NCBI GenBank assembly: GCA_023410675.1
Contig: JAEYPM010000022.1
Location: 10,380 to 74,379 of the forward strand
DNA: 64,000 bases
Reading direction: 5' to 3'
From: Bacillota bacterium
Lineage (GTDB): Bacteria > Bacillota > Clostridia > Lachnospirales > Cellulosilyticaceae
The number at the start of each line of letters is the position of its first letter. Position 1 is the first letter of the stretch. The notes beneath the pieces are model-generated. The model had not been told where the DNA came from, searched no databases, and saw only the letters and a list, made by a program, of their open reading frames with translations. The position numbers and the translations under genes were made by a program. Shown piece after piece: positions 53,480-62,679 of this stretch.

Positions 53480-54031
53480 TCAAAAAAACATAACATCGTT
53501 ACTTGTAAACTCATTACTATCAATTAACTCTTCATTAACAGAAACAACTTTGAACTTGTTTTTATTCAGTAGCTCTTCTATGTCATCTTTTGAATAATAG
53601 CTGTCCCATATAATATACTCTTTAGGCTTTTTATTTTCTTCAATGATAATTGTCCTTGTTCCCCATACCTTTTGCTCAGAAAAACGTCTTACTTCCTCTA
53701 ACAATAAGTAGGGACTTTCACACCAGAAGTCACCTCCATTAGCGTAATACCAATGTCTTTTTTCCTGCTTGGTTTCGCATAAACCAGGTTTAAATACATA
53801 TCACAGCATCATAACCTGTTCCAATATCTTCATTAATATAGTCTTTGCAGAAGTATTCTATATTTAAATGATCAGTACCTACTTTTTCCTTTGCATAATC
53901 TATTGAATTTTGGGATATATCAAGTCCAACGACGGAGTACCCTTTTTTATCCAATAGTGAAGCATATAAGCATCTGTCCATATAAATTCTTTACTTCTTT
54001 GATATATTTCAAAATCATTATTAATAGACAT
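53480..54031 (-). pseudogene. SAM methyltransferase with two internal deletions
   Basis: Pieces of one methyltransferase in order: ATG at 54031 with MSINNDFEIYQRSKEFIWTD, then (motif I and about 60 residues missing, frame changed) LYASLLDKKGYSVVGLDISQNS, IEYFCKDYINEDIGTGYDAVICI, then (about 30 residues with the motif after Asp missing) FKPGLCETKQ, WYYANGGDFWCESPYLLLEEV, and the tail EYIIWDSYYSKDDIEELLNK to a stop at 53480. All parts are well conserved but cannot make an enzyme. Confidence 0.82.
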
Positions 54032-54343
54032 ATTCTTATCCTTGCCCTTTCTCTTTGTTTTGTATTTTTTGCAGAGAAACAAGTCTTGCAGTTTATTTTT
54101 GCATGGCTTTATAGACCAAATGCAAACCAGGCTTTTGTTGCCCCAAGCTTTTCCTTCTGGATACTTGATGAATGATAGATCAAAGTTAAGTGCCTGACTT
54201 AATTGTTTAAGTAGTTCACATTCTTCATGATAATCTAATCCAAAGACAATAGTCTGAAAACCATCTCTTGAATCAAAATTATCATATAAAACCTGCCAAT
54301 CTATTTCTTTTATATCCATACTTATCTTTAATCGCTCAGCCAC
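53900..54343 (-). CDS. hypothetical protein running into the methyltransferase remnant
   Basis: GTG at 54343 has GGAGG 8 bases upstream; the ATG at 54358 is less likely. The first 110 residues (ISMDIKEIDWQVLYDNFDSRDGFQTIVFGLDYHEECELLKQLS and on, in short pieces) look like a small alpha/beta domain of unknown family. The frame then continues through KRKGKDKN into the methyltransferase start region and stops at 53900, so the true 3' end of this gene may have been lost. Confidence 0.45.
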   Translation of the reverse strand: MAERLKISMDIKEIDWQVLYDNFDSRDGFQTIVFGLDYHEECELLKQLSQALNFDLSFIKYPEGKAWGNKSLVCIWSIKPCKNKLQDLFLCKKYKTKRKGKDKNMSINNDFEIYQRSKEFIWTDAYMLHYWIKKGTPSLDLIYPKIQ

Positions 54344-54377
54344 AATAATATCCTCCATCCCATCATTTCTTCTAATT

Positions 54378-55049
54378 TTAGTCCTCCATTAATATATCAA
54401 GCATTCGCTGCGTATTATTTAAGAAGTTACTCATCACTTGATAATGTTCAGTATCTTTATACTTTACCCTAGAATATTTATTATCAATACAATATATAGT
54501 TGCATTTGGGTATGACATAACAATTGGTGAATGTGCTGCCTCTGGCTCATCCAGGATATAAAGTCCATTCCCTCCAAATCTATTCATTAATAATGAGACG
54601 AATGATTCTCCATGAGACTGTTCATGTAAAGACCTCCCACCATATGAATCAATAATCGGTACGCCTCCAGAGGACTCTTTATCTAATTGGTCTATATTAG
54701 AAGCCACATTATAAAAACTTTCTGCCCTTAAAAAATAACCATCTTGAGCTCTTTTGACCCCTTTAGTGATGTGAATATATTCATGCAACATAGAATGTGT
54801 ACTATTTGTAGCAAAGTTAAAGTTTTTACTTCCTCCTTCTGGGTTAAATCCATAAGTAACTGCAATAGCTTCTAGTAGCGTTGACTTGCCACTACCATTT
54901 TCCCCTACTATAAATGTAACATTTGGATGCATATTTAGTTTTGTGAGTTCCTTTATTGCTTTTAAGGAAAAAGGATATTGGTCTCCCATATTATCATTTT
55001 TACGTAATTCTATTGACCTAATATATTGATCAAACTCTGTTTCTAACAT
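54378..55049 (-). CDS. AAA ATPase with internal deletion between Walker B and His switch
   Basis: A 223-residue SMC-like ATPase of the AAA_15/21 type used in stand-alone defence or repair genes: Walker A FIVGENGSGKSTLLEAIA near residue 41, a signature-like SHGESFVSLL near 154, and Walker B GLYILDEPEAAHSPIVM. In relatives about 25 residues separate DEPEAA from the ATHSP switch motif; here DEPEAA is joined directly to HSPIVMSYPNATIY. The frame is intact, so a shortened protein is probably made but hydrolysis may be impaired. Good ribosome site before 55049. Confidence 0.72.
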   Translation of the reverse strand: MLETEFDQYIRSIELRKNDNMGDQYPFSLKAIKELTKLNMHPNVTFIVGENGSGKSTLLEAIAVTYGFNPEGGSKNFNFATNSTHSMLHEYIHITKGVKRAQDGYFLRAESFYNVASNIDQLDKESSGGVPIIDSYGGRSLHEQSHGESFVSLLMNRFGGNGLYILDEPEAAHSPIVMSYPNATIYCIDNKYSRVKYKDTEHYQVMSNFLNNTQRMLDILMED

Positions 55050-55088
55050 ACTAAACTCTCCAAATTAATAATATATCTTGTTTTAAGA

Positions 55089-55613
55089 TCATGAATGTGT
55101 TTTTGATGCATCATATTTTTCTGTTAAAACCTTTTCAAAAACTCTAACAACACGATCTCCCAACTCATTTTTTAGAAATTCCACGCCATGTTCTTCCAAA
55201 GATTTAATTGCAAGTTCTTTAAAATAAAAATGCCAATCTCTATGTCTATTCCAAAATCCTTTATCTAGGTCCAAAATTTTAGTCAATACTTCCCCTTTAT
55301 AATATATGCCTGCTGTTAATGGAAATACTTCAAGATATCTTGACATAATTGGTACTGCATATTCTAATAATACCTTTTCATGAATACAAGTCACTATTTC
55401 ATACCCGCCATATTCCTTAATTGGCATAGTAAGTATGTTGTGGTGATGAATACATCTTGTTTGATAAAATCTTTCTATAATTTCGTCATCTGAAATAAGC
55501 TCTGTTCCTGTCATATTTAATATTCTTTCAGAGAGCACTTCATTTCCTATTCCTAAATCAGTTCTGCTCTTATATTTTTCAAAATTCTCTTTATTGAAAA
55601 CATATACTGACAT
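55089..55613 (-). CDS. hypothetical protein, duplicated elsewhere in the island
   Basis: A 174-residue orphan protein (MSVYVFNKENFEKY start) with GGAGG 6 bases before the ATG at 55613. It is alpha/beta with His-rich CIHHHNILTMP. A 41-residue diverged fragment of the same gene is at 58088-58212. It sits before the ATPase gene in the same direction. Function unknown; size and context fit an immunity or antitoxin type. Confidence 0.6.
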   Translation of the reverse strand: MSVYVFNKENFEKYKSRTDLGIGNEVLSERILNMTGTELISDDEIIERFYQTRCIHHHNILTMPIKEYGGYEIVTCIHEKVLLEYAVPIMSRYLEVFPLTAGIYYKGEVLTKILDLDKGFWNRHRDWHFYFKELAIKSLEEHGVEFLKNELGDRVVRVFEKVLTEKYDASKTHS

Positions 55614-55649
55614 CCTATGCCTCCAATTATGCATTATTAAATCATAACA

Positions 55650-55754
55650 TTATCCCCCTACTTGCATTCCTAATCTGTATCTGTCACACTCATTAACCAT
55701 AACTATAATCTTTTCTATTGATGATAATCCACGAATAATCTCAAGAAACATCAT
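55650..55754 (-). other. 34-codon ORF remnant in a 360-base gap
   Basis: A short frame (MMFLEIIRGLSSIEKIIVMV) without ribosome binding site. The rest of 55635-55977 has no other open frame or structure I can support. Confidence 0.25.
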
Positions 55755-55977
55755 TAAACCAGTCATTCCAACATTGATAGATTTAGCCCTTCAATTTGCT
55801 TTCATGATTTTTCTCCTTACAATTGCCTAGCATTGCATATAATATTTCTTGTCTTCCTTTAGCAAGTACATAGATACAATAGCCGATACAATAAACTTTG
55901 ATTTAATAATAACTTTTGATTGCTTATTAGTCAAATACTTTGAACTTTTCTCAAAATTATATTTACTAAAAATTATA

Positions 55978-56015
55978 AAGGTGTATAAAAGACATTTTGC
56001 CTTTTATACACCTTT
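55978..56015. terminator. terminator between remnants
   Basis: Perfect 15-bp stem AAAGGTGTATAAAAG/CTTTTATACACCTTT (55978-55992, 56001-56015) with an 8-base loop. Suits the Sel1 gene downstream end on the minus strand. Confidence 0.85.
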
Positions 56016-56074
56016 AATTTTTAATACTAATTTATATCAATCTGTTTTATTAATGCCAGAAAAAGATGACTATC

Positions 56075-58013
56075 TTATTTACCGAACATTATTGTATAGT
56101 TCCAGGAGCTTGGGTTATCAACGAATTCTATTTCCACATCCTGAAGCTCATCAAAGAAAAGCGTGTAGCAAACAGGTATCGGTTTTTCATCCTCTATCGT
56201 GTAAACCATACAAAAGTTGTTTCTTTGTTAATACCAAACTGTAAGTCTTATCATCCTTTTCATAGGTCCAAAGCTGGACGATCTTTCCCCCTATAGGAAT
56301 CAGATCATAGATACTCCCCTCTGTATGCAGTCCATTATATCCGTCACTTGGCAACATATTCAAAAGCAGTTCTGCCTCCTCCAAAAGCTTCGTTTCACTA
56401 TCATATACCTGAAACAAATTATAGTTGGTATCCTTGGCAAGGACATGACCTTTTCTGATGAATTCCTTGACTCTATCATTATCAATATCTGCTGTAAAAT
56501 AAACATCCCGTAGGTGTGAACTACCTGGAATAGCTTCAATAGGCCCGATACGTACACAATCATTAGGATTATACATCTCATTGTCTTTTGTCATAGCTAC
56601 TGCTTCATGTCCCTGTTTTACGAATTCTTGTATGAGACTGTCTTCTTCACTTTTATGGTAAGGATCACACACATAAGTCATAATTTCCTTGGCCTCATGC
56701 CCACTGCCATTAATTCTTAATTCATACAGTTCCCCGCTATTTCCATCAACAGTACATGCTAAAATATTATGAAATGTATTGTTTAGTTCTGAATGTGTGC
56801 TTTTGGTAAAATAAGTTGCATTGCCATAGCTGATGATTCTTGGTGAATTAGAATCAGAGAAAATTGGTGCGTCCAAGTAATATATACCGTCATCATGCTG
56901 CTTACAAATGATAAAATATCCTAGTCTAAATGCTTTCCCTTGCCCCACATAAATAGGTATACCTATCTCATCTTCACCATCTCGGTCAAAATCAAGTTTA
57001 TATAAATCACTAGTATGATCTAAGTCATACTCTTTCACCATTCTTTCATAATAATCATGAAGATCTGCAACATTTCCCCATACAGAAATCTTAATATTCT
57101 TTACATCTTCCAAATCTAGGTTTGGCACAGTAGCATACTTATTGGCAAAATCATAATAGTCGTAGGTATAAGATGTTTTGACTAATTCTTCTACAAAATC
57201 CTTTGAAAAATAATTATTTTCCCTACTTATTTTTTTAAGATTTGTAACTACAGGATCTGTTTCATTAGCCCACATTTTTTCAAGGTGCTTAATAGCTTTT
57301 AGCTTAGAATCTCCAATCATATAGGGCTTAAGATTTCTATATTTATATTCAGTGTCAAAATAGCCTATGGGATAATCAAGGCTACTTGCTGCTTTTAAAA
57401 GCAAAATAGATTGTTCCTTGGTTATTCCTCGAGATTTTGATAACTCATATAAACTTTCTATATTTCCTTCCTCTGCAGCTTTGAAATAGTATTCCTTTGC
57501 TTTCTTCTTATTTATAAGTGTTCCTATTCCCTTTTCATAACAATAAGCCAATCTTTCATAAGCTATGCTATCACATTTTATCTCAAGGGCCTTTTGGTAA
57601 AAATCAAAAGCTGCTTTTCTACTGATCCATGTTCCCTCTCCCTTTCTTGCCATATCTCCAGCTTTAATAGCACCTAAAAATGAACCCTTATATGCAGCTA
57701 ATTTAAACCATTTAAAAGCATTATTTTTATTCTTCTTAAGGGGTATACTTTCATCTCCTGAGTAATAAAGCATCCCTATGTTATAGTAATATTCATGATC
57801 TGCTTCAAGCTGATCATCCATTTCATCTGGAAGATTAATATCTTGTACATATTTCTTGAACATCATATGTACTTGTTGCTGTGTCATCGTTTGTTTCGAT
57901 CGCTGTAATATCAGTGGTGATACAACTTCTTGACTTAAGCAAATGATGGTAAATCCTATAATAACTATTAATAAAACGAAGAACCTTTTTCCTTTTATTT
58001 TTCCTTCTCTCAA
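56075..58013 (-). pseudogene. Sel1-repeat membrane-anchored protein with C-terminal frameshift
   Basis: From a TTG at 58013 with GGAGG 7 bases upstream, a 608-residue frame shows an N-terminal membrane anchor (10-28), Sel1-like repeats (about 70-215: NAFKWFKLAAYKGSFLGAIKAGD, AFDFYQKALEIKCD, AKEYYFKAAEEGN) and a large C-terminal part with two DFDRDGEDEIGIPI / ADIDNDRVKEFI Ca-loop-like motifs. It stops at 56187, but the shifted frame continues from about 56222 with VYTIEDEKPIPV, FFDELQDVEIEFVDNPSS to a TAA at 56075, fitting a longer original. One extra T in CTTTTG would explain it. The long version is probably the native C-terminus. Confidence 0.75.
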
Positions 58014-58087
58014 TACTTTTCCTCCATATCCAATAGAATAATAGACAATTCTCTCATCTTGCTCAAGTGACCTTTGTCCCCTACTGC

Positions 58088-58212
58088 TTAGCTACAACAC
58101 AGAATTTTAGCCAATACTTCTCCTTTCCAATAAAGTCCTGTCGTTAAAAAATATACTTCAAGATATCTTGACATGATTGGTAATACATATTCCAACAATA
58201 CCTTTTCATGAA
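58088..58212 (-). pseudogene. duplicate fragment of the 55089-55613 gene
   Basis: Reads HEKVLLEYVLPIMSRYLEV and YWKGEVLAKIL then a stop, against HEKVLLEYAVPIMSRYLEV and YYKGEVLTKIL in the intact gene. No start or 5' part remains. Confidence 0.85.
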
Positions 58213-58230
58213 ATCTCTTTAGAATCTAAT

Positions 58231-58701
58231 TTATAGTAAATCTTTTTTCATGGCATACATTAGGCGATCATGATCTGTAGTTTCACTTCCAACAAATCCA
58301 CATTTTCTATATAATTTAATGGCATTAGGGTTATCATCGTAGGCTTCTAATGTGATTCTACAAAAACCATTCTTTTTACACTCTTCTTCTATATATTCAA
58401 GAAACTTTTTCCCAATTCCTTGTCCCTGATAATTACTGCGAATATAAAAATCATGTATATTTAGTAATTCTGTCTGTTTATATGACGAAAACCCTCTAAA
58501 GCATAAAGCTATTCCAATAACAACATCACCATCTACACAAAAATATACCTTTCCAAATCCAAGATTATTAATCTTATCCATAACACCTATCTCTAATTTT
58601 TCAGTGCTATTTTTTAAATTCAAAAATTCGTTGAGTAAAACTACAGCAATGTGTTTGTCATTATTATTATCATAGATCATTTCTCTAAAATTAATATTCA
58701 T
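58231..58701 (-). CDS. GNAT family N-acetyltransferase
   Basis: A 156-residue GNAT enzyme transferring acetyl from acetyl-CoA to an amine. Motif A is clear (DFYIRSNYQGQGIGKKFLEYIE) and motif B follows (RITLEAYDDNPNAIKLYRKCGF). The ORF extends to 58731, but GGAGG just before the ATG at 58701 decides the start. A separate C-terminal fragment of the same subfamily occurs at 60054-60110. Confidence 0.9.
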   Translation of the reverse strand: MNINFREMIYDNNNDKHIAVVLLNEFLNLKNSTEKLEIGVMDKINNLGFGKVYFCVDGDVVIGIALCFRGFSSYKQTELLNIHDFYIRSNYQGQGIGKKFLEYIEEECKKNGFCRITLEAYDDNPNAIKLYRKCGFVGSETTDHDRLMYAMKKDLL

Positions 58702-58758
58702 ATATCCTCCTATTTGAAAACTCTTATACAATTCTTATTACAAGCTTTCAATGTCCTT

Positions 58759-59619
58759 TCATTTAACAAGCCTTAACCTCATCCCCTCTCTTGCCGCACC
58801 ATATCCAGAAGCATAATAGACAAGACCTTCATCTATTTTCCACTCATACTTTGTAAAATGTCCTGAATTGTGATGTGTGTTATAAGTGCAAATATCATTC
58901 TCAATTAATATTTGGGTTTCTCCCGGATCATCTTGTATATTCATATTAGTGTCATAACACCGTATTAGTGTTTCTTCATCGCTTGGTAATTGTCCTGTTT
59001 CCTCTAGCATCTTTGCATAAGCTAAATCATCAAATCTATTATCAATAACAAATTCCTTATAGTCAAAGTTGTCAGGCGGTGAAAAGTAGTATATTGCTTC
59101 ATTAGTTACCCATAAATAAAGTTTCGTTTCTTTAAAGCTAGGGTCAACTTCTTCACCAAGGATAACAAACTTTAGCTCATAGATTTTTCCTTTAGTTAAT
59201 GGAGCTACTTCTGTTACTGTAAGTGTCGCTTTTACAGGAAGCTCTCCTTTTTCTACTGGTTCACTTAATCCCTCAACTATTTTATTTGCATGTATAGCAT
59301 TTCCCCATATACTTCCTTCATAATCATATTGATTTTTTATAGAAATATCTTGAAAGAAAAATTTATTAATAGTATCTTCTGTGCTACTTTCATCTGTGTT
59401 CATGGTACTGACAATTTGCGATTCTTTCAGCTGAGTTGTTGATGATCGATTAGTAATAGTTTCTGCATTATTTTCATCAGTGCTCACGATACTTACTAAT
59501 TGCGATTCCTTGGGCTGTGTTGATGCGTTATTATTTTTCATTATAGACTCATTATTGCATCCAATTAGAACACATAAACTAAAAATAATGATAGATAGTT
59601 TCTGAAACTTGTTTTTCAT
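58759..59619 (-). CDS. lipoprotein with internal peptide duplication
   Basis: A 286-residue exported lipoprotein with lipobox CVLIGCNN (Cys21). Residues about 33-85 are a Ser/Thr linker containing a tandem duplication of KESQ(L/I)VS(I/T)xSTDE(N/S). The remaining domain (DYEGSIWGNAIHANKIVEG to the end) is unassigned. It follows an island of small genes and may be their surface component; unproven. Confidence 0.66.
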   Translation of the reverse strand: MKNKFQKLSIIIFSLCVLIGCNNESIMKNNNASTQPKESQLVSIVSTDENNAETITNRSSTTQLKESQIVSTMNTDESSTEDTINKFFFQDISIKNQYDYEGSIWGNAIHANKIVEGLSEPVEKGELPVKATLTVTEVAPLTKGKIYELKFVILGEEVDPSFKETKLYLWVTNEAIYYFSPPDNFDYKEFVIDNRFDDLAYAKMLEETGQLPSDEETLIRCYDTNMNIQDDPGETQILIENDICTYNTHHNSGHFTKYEWKIDEGLVYYASGYGAAREGMRLRLVK

Positions 59620-59680
59620 GTAACCCCTCCATAGTGTTCTTAAACAATCGTGCTAATTCCCATAGTTTAGAAATATTTCA

Positions 59681-60076
59681 TTAAATCTTTAAAACTCTTC
59701 TTACAAAAACACTCCCTTCAAAAAGCCCATCAAGCTTTGTCCTTTCAATCATTTCTTCATCTCTGTAATGAGGAGAAATTGGCAAAATGCCTAAAATATA
59801 ATATCCGCCATGACATACTCCTCCTCCATCTCCCCCTTTTACATAGCAAGGGGCCTCAATAATTTCATACATATAGGGGTCATATGCAATATATAGGCCA
59901 AGCTGGTTTAACTTTTCGAGATTATTATGATAAAAGTACTTTTCATTGCCCGAAAATGTTTCTATATCTTTGAGCACAAAATTGTGTCCTTTATAGCCCT
60001 CAAACGATTTAAGTATTTCTTCTTTTCTATTATCACTAAGTAATATCCAGTCTTTTTCATCGCATACATTAGGCAA
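59681..60076 (-). CDS. hypothetical protein, start uncertain
   Basis: A frame of 131 residues opening at a TTG inside a GNAT gene remnant, with no ribosome binding site. From MKDWILLSDNRKEEILKS-like residues (about 9-25) it is well composed and conserved looking (CYVKGGDGGGVCHGGYYILGIL). The original start seems lost by fusion to the GNAT fragment. Family not recognised. Confidence 0.5.
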   Translation of the reverse strand: MPNVCDEKDWILLSDNRKEEILKSFEGYKGHNFVLKDIETFSGNEKYFYHNNLEKLNQLGLYIAYDPYMYEIIEAPCYVKGGDGGGVCHGGYYILGILPISPHYRDEEMIERTKLDGLFEGSVFVRRVLKI

Positions 60077-60110
60077 TCGTTTTCTGTATTTGCACTTCCA
60101 ACAACAGCAT
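60054..60110 (-). pseudogene. C-terminal GNAT fragment
   Basis: Reads VVGSANTENDCLMYAMKK, matching VGSETTDHDRLMYAMKK at the end of the 58231 acetyltransferase, in a different frame from the overlapping gene. A remnant of a duplicated copy. Confidence 0.75.
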
Positions 60111-60141
60111 CACTAAATGATAGTCACAGGTCCTTCCTGCC

Positions 60142-60798
60142 TTAATAAGTATCAGGCTGTAATTTATCCATAAACTCTTTTATTTGATCAAAATGCTGCT
60201 TACTGGAAGATGCATAGATCATATCGTAGTCACCATTCTTAATCAAATCACAGTCACTCTCCTTAATCATACAAATTACCTCATCTTCATGATTTCCATA
60301 ATACGAAATATCCAGCCACTGATGCAGCTCATAATCCTTCTTTTTATACCGACTTCTAATGGTCTGTGCCTGCTCGTGACTAATAATATATATTTCTTCA
60401 GGACAATATTGAAGCCCCCCATAAGCAGCTTGAAAAAAGGCCATTGCATATAAAAAATTAAGCAAATATTCGCTTTCAAGATGAAACTCACTTTCATCCC
60501 ATGAGCAATAAACAGATGGATTATCTTTATCCAAATCACTTCTCTTTATAGCCCATTGTGTAACATACTGATTTTCTATATAAAATATAAGATATTCTTT
60601 TGTTTCAATCACGTTATGTGGATGGCATAAAATATTCTGTGCCTGATTAATCTGCTCGTAATTACCTAATTGTCTGTAATACTCACGTAATACCAAAGGC
60701 AAATTCCCATATTTTTCACACGCTTTATGTATATCCTCTTCAGAAAATCCATCATTCTGTTTTATATCAAAAAGTTTTCTGATTACTTCAAATTCCAT
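60142..60798 (-). CDS. SMI1/KNR4 (SUKH) family protein, candidate immunity protein
   Basis: A 218-residue cytoplasmic protein. The N-terminal pattern LPLVLREYYRQLGNYEQINQAQN followed by IFYIENQYVTQWAI and NPSVYCSWDESEF is that of SUKH-type SMI1/KNR4 proteins, the commonest immunity family of polymorphic toxins. No toxin gene is seen here, so it may be an orphan immunity gene. It lies in the same orientation as the small orphan genes at 53-60 kb. Confidence 0.72.
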   Translation of the reverse strand: MEFEVIRKLFDIKQNDGFSEEDIHKACEKYGNLPLVLREYYRQLGNYEQINQAQNILCHPHNVIETKEYLIFYIENQYVTQWAIKRSDLDKDNPSVYCSWDESEFHLESEYLLNFLYAMAFFQAAYGGLQYCPEEIYIISHEQAQTIRSRYKKKDYELHQWLDISYYGNHEDEVICMIKESDCDLIKNGDYDMIYASSSKQHFDQIKEFMDKLQPDTY

Positions 60799-61180
60799 CT
60801 ATTATCTCCTTGTTATATTAGTTAATTGCGGCACTGCACAAATTATTAATTATTATAATCAGTCTTCCTATAGAATCCAATCTAGCTTTGATAGGTACTC
60901 AATAGGCTGCAAAACATGTCATACTATTCTTACAATTATATATTAAAACAGGTACACGCAACAATCCCCTAAATATCAAAAACAACTATAAAAATATATA
61001 TTCAAAAAGCTATGCGTGCTTTAAACCACATAGCTTCATTTCTTAATTCTTAGCTACTTCATTATGTATAAGTCTTGTAAATTTAAATGGATTTATCAAA
61101 TTTTACTTTATTAAATTGAATTTATGAAGTTTTACTTTAATATATGTTTAAGCTCTGCTCTACTTTTTCTTTGTTTGCTC
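60799..61180. other. 380-base gap without gene
   Basis: Only AT-rich DNA, a hairpin at 61008-61036 and no open frame with a ribosome site. The hairpin (AAGCTATG/CATAGCTT) followed by T5 on the minus strand serves as terminator for the 61181 gene. Confidence 0.5.
61005..61036 (-). terminator. terminator after the 61181 gene
   Basis: 8-bp stem (61008-61015 with 61029-61036) extended by one mismatch, then T5 on the minus strand. Confidence 0.65.
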
Positions 61181-61450
61181 CTACTTTTGTTTCTGTTTTT
61201 CTTTCTGCATTTGTTCTGTCTTTTCTTCCTGCCACTTTTTATAGTTATATACAAGTTGAATAATCTCTGTAATTAGTATACTAATAGCTGCTGCAAAAGC
61301 AAAATTTACTGGAATTCTTGCTAGATCCTTTAATAAATATAAAGGTATACACAATAAGACTCCAAATAAGGTTACCCAAATAGTTCTAATAAACTTTCTC
61401 CTATAACTTAGATTGTTATACAATAATTCAAATCCTTTATCAACTTTCAT
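61181..61450 (-). CDS. small membrane protein with charged C-terminus
   Basis: An 89-residue protein with two hydrophobic helices (about 23-42 and 48-70) and a Lys/Glu/Gln-rich cytoplasmic tail. GGAGG 5 bases before the ATG at 61450 shows that the longer start at 61465 is not used. It may be linked to a C39 peptidase/bacteriocin gene set whose remnant is just upstream; no function is assigned. Confidence 0.6.
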   Translation of the reverse strand: MKVDKGFELLYNNLSYRRKFIRTIWVTLFGVLLCIPLYLLKDLARIPVNFAFAAAISILITEIIQLVYNYKKWQEEKTEQMQKEKQKQK

Positions 61451-61538
61451 CATCACCTCCATCATATCATCTTCTATCTATTTATGTACCAATATATACG
61501 TATTTTTATAAAATGGTATCCCTGTTTTCCAAATTGCT

Positions 61539-61827
61539 TCAAAATCTCTTATTAGGAAAAACTTTGATAAAAACAATTACAGGGATACCTTTACTGATCT
61601 GCTTCTTTAGGGTATCAATACTTCCTTTATTAAATGATGCTTCAAAACCAAGCTTATTAAAAAATTTGATAATTCCTTTTGGTGCTATAGTGCCATTAAA
61701 TAATTTATAAGGATAATTTTTATATAATTCGTTTCCATCTACTTCTATTCCAAAATACCTCAAAATATATGCACTCGAAAATGCTGCACATTCATAATTA
61801 TTCTGTATATCAATTTTATTTATTGCA
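61539..61827 (-). pseudogene. C39-type peptidase fragment interrupted by IS remnant
   Basis: The frame reads NYECAAFSSAYILRYFGI, with the catalytic Cys of C39 (bacteriocin-processing) peptidases, then SFNKGSIDTLKKQISKG and IPVIVFIKVFPNKRF before stopping at 61539. The catalytic His/Asp half is missing, and on the 5' side homology ends exactly where a transposase fragment of opposite strand begins (61828). So the gene was broken by an insertion sequence and later eroded. Confidence 0.72.
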
Positions 61828-62153
61828 GATGGTTATAGTGCATATCCTCTAGCTGCTCAGCAGTTTGAGATTGAAAAAGGCTATGATTTTGATATCACTC
61901 AGGTCATCGGTCTTAGCAATGATGATGCTGTGTCCAAGGAATTTCGTCCTTTTAAGCAGAAAATAGAACGACTGAATCGCACGTTCAAAGCCTCCTACCG
62001 TGTCACCTGTGGTTATGGCACAGATTATGGGGCTTATTATGGTGTAACCCTTTGGGTTGCCTACTACAACTTCCTAAGACTTCATGAACTGTATCGTTGG
62101 AAACGTCCCTTAAACGAAGTGGAGATGCTTAAAGACGCTGGTAATATGCCCTA
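61828..62153 (+). mobile_element. 3' fragment of a DDE transposase
   Basis: Open frame in + reading ADGYSAYPLAAQQFEIEKG (an Asp of the DDE triad), VIGLSNDDAVSKEFRPFKQ, KIERLNRTFKASYR (with the catalytic Glu) and LNEVEMLKDAGNMP before the stop. The N-terminal two-thirds is absent. Another fragment of the same style starts at 63671 and leaves the window. Confidence 0.85.
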
Positions 62154-62270
62154 ATTTATCTTGGACAACAAGTCATCCTAAATACATAGGAAAACCTGGT
62201 GTTTTAGCTCTTATCTGTTCTAAGATTTAAGAGCCAGAGGTTAATATCCTAGTCATCCCGTAGGGACTTG

Positions 62271-62396
62271 CCCTTGATAGCATGGAAAAACAATGCTACC
62301 ATCTCCAAGAAGACGGCGATGTACTTAATCATCTGTTCTCGAGTTTATTCGCCGTCGGTGAATCCTAAAGAGCATTGTTTGCCATGCTGTCAAGGG
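62271..62396. repeat. 126-bp cruciform-forming inverted repeat
   Basis: Outer arms CCCTTGATAGCATGG...ACAATGCT (62271-62297) pair with AGCATTGTTT...CAAGGG (62371-62396), with two or three unpaired bases; inner arms GACGGCGA/TCGCCGTC (62312-62319, 62349-62356) form a second stem. It follows the transposase stop by 118 bases and may be the structured end of the element or a small structured RNA. Confidence 0.75.
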
Positions 62397-62511
62397 TGAC
62401 GCAAGATGCTAATCATCTTACCTTTTTTGTTTTTTAGGTCGAATGCGTACTTATTTTTTTATGCTTCTTTTTCATAATCTACTTTACAGTACCTCATGAG
62501 CTTAAAATAAA

Positions 62512-62553
62512 AAAGAGGTCAAAATTGCTTATATAAGCAATTTTGACCTCTTT
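62512..62553. terminator. perfect 42-bp palindrome, bidirectional terminator
   Basis: 21-base arms without loop or mismatch (AAAGAGGTCAAAATTGC outermost), followed by T-rich DNA. It separates the IS remnant from the MBL lipoprotein gene. Confidence 0.85.
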
Positions 62554-62679
62554 GTCTTTTTTCTTTTCTTTATCATACACTGTTTTTCTAAAAATGAAAA
62601 TACCAAAAATATATATTGTTATACACTTTCTTATCTAAAATCATGGAAACCTATCATATTCGTTTATAGATAAATTATA

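Larger units (their letters stand above)
62154..62679. other. IS-end region with hairpins
   Basis: No coding sequence. It contains the long imperfect cruciform at 62271-62396 and a perfect palindrome at 62512-62553. The base composition of 62230-62410 is clearly richer in G+C than its surroundings. Confidence 0.5.
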
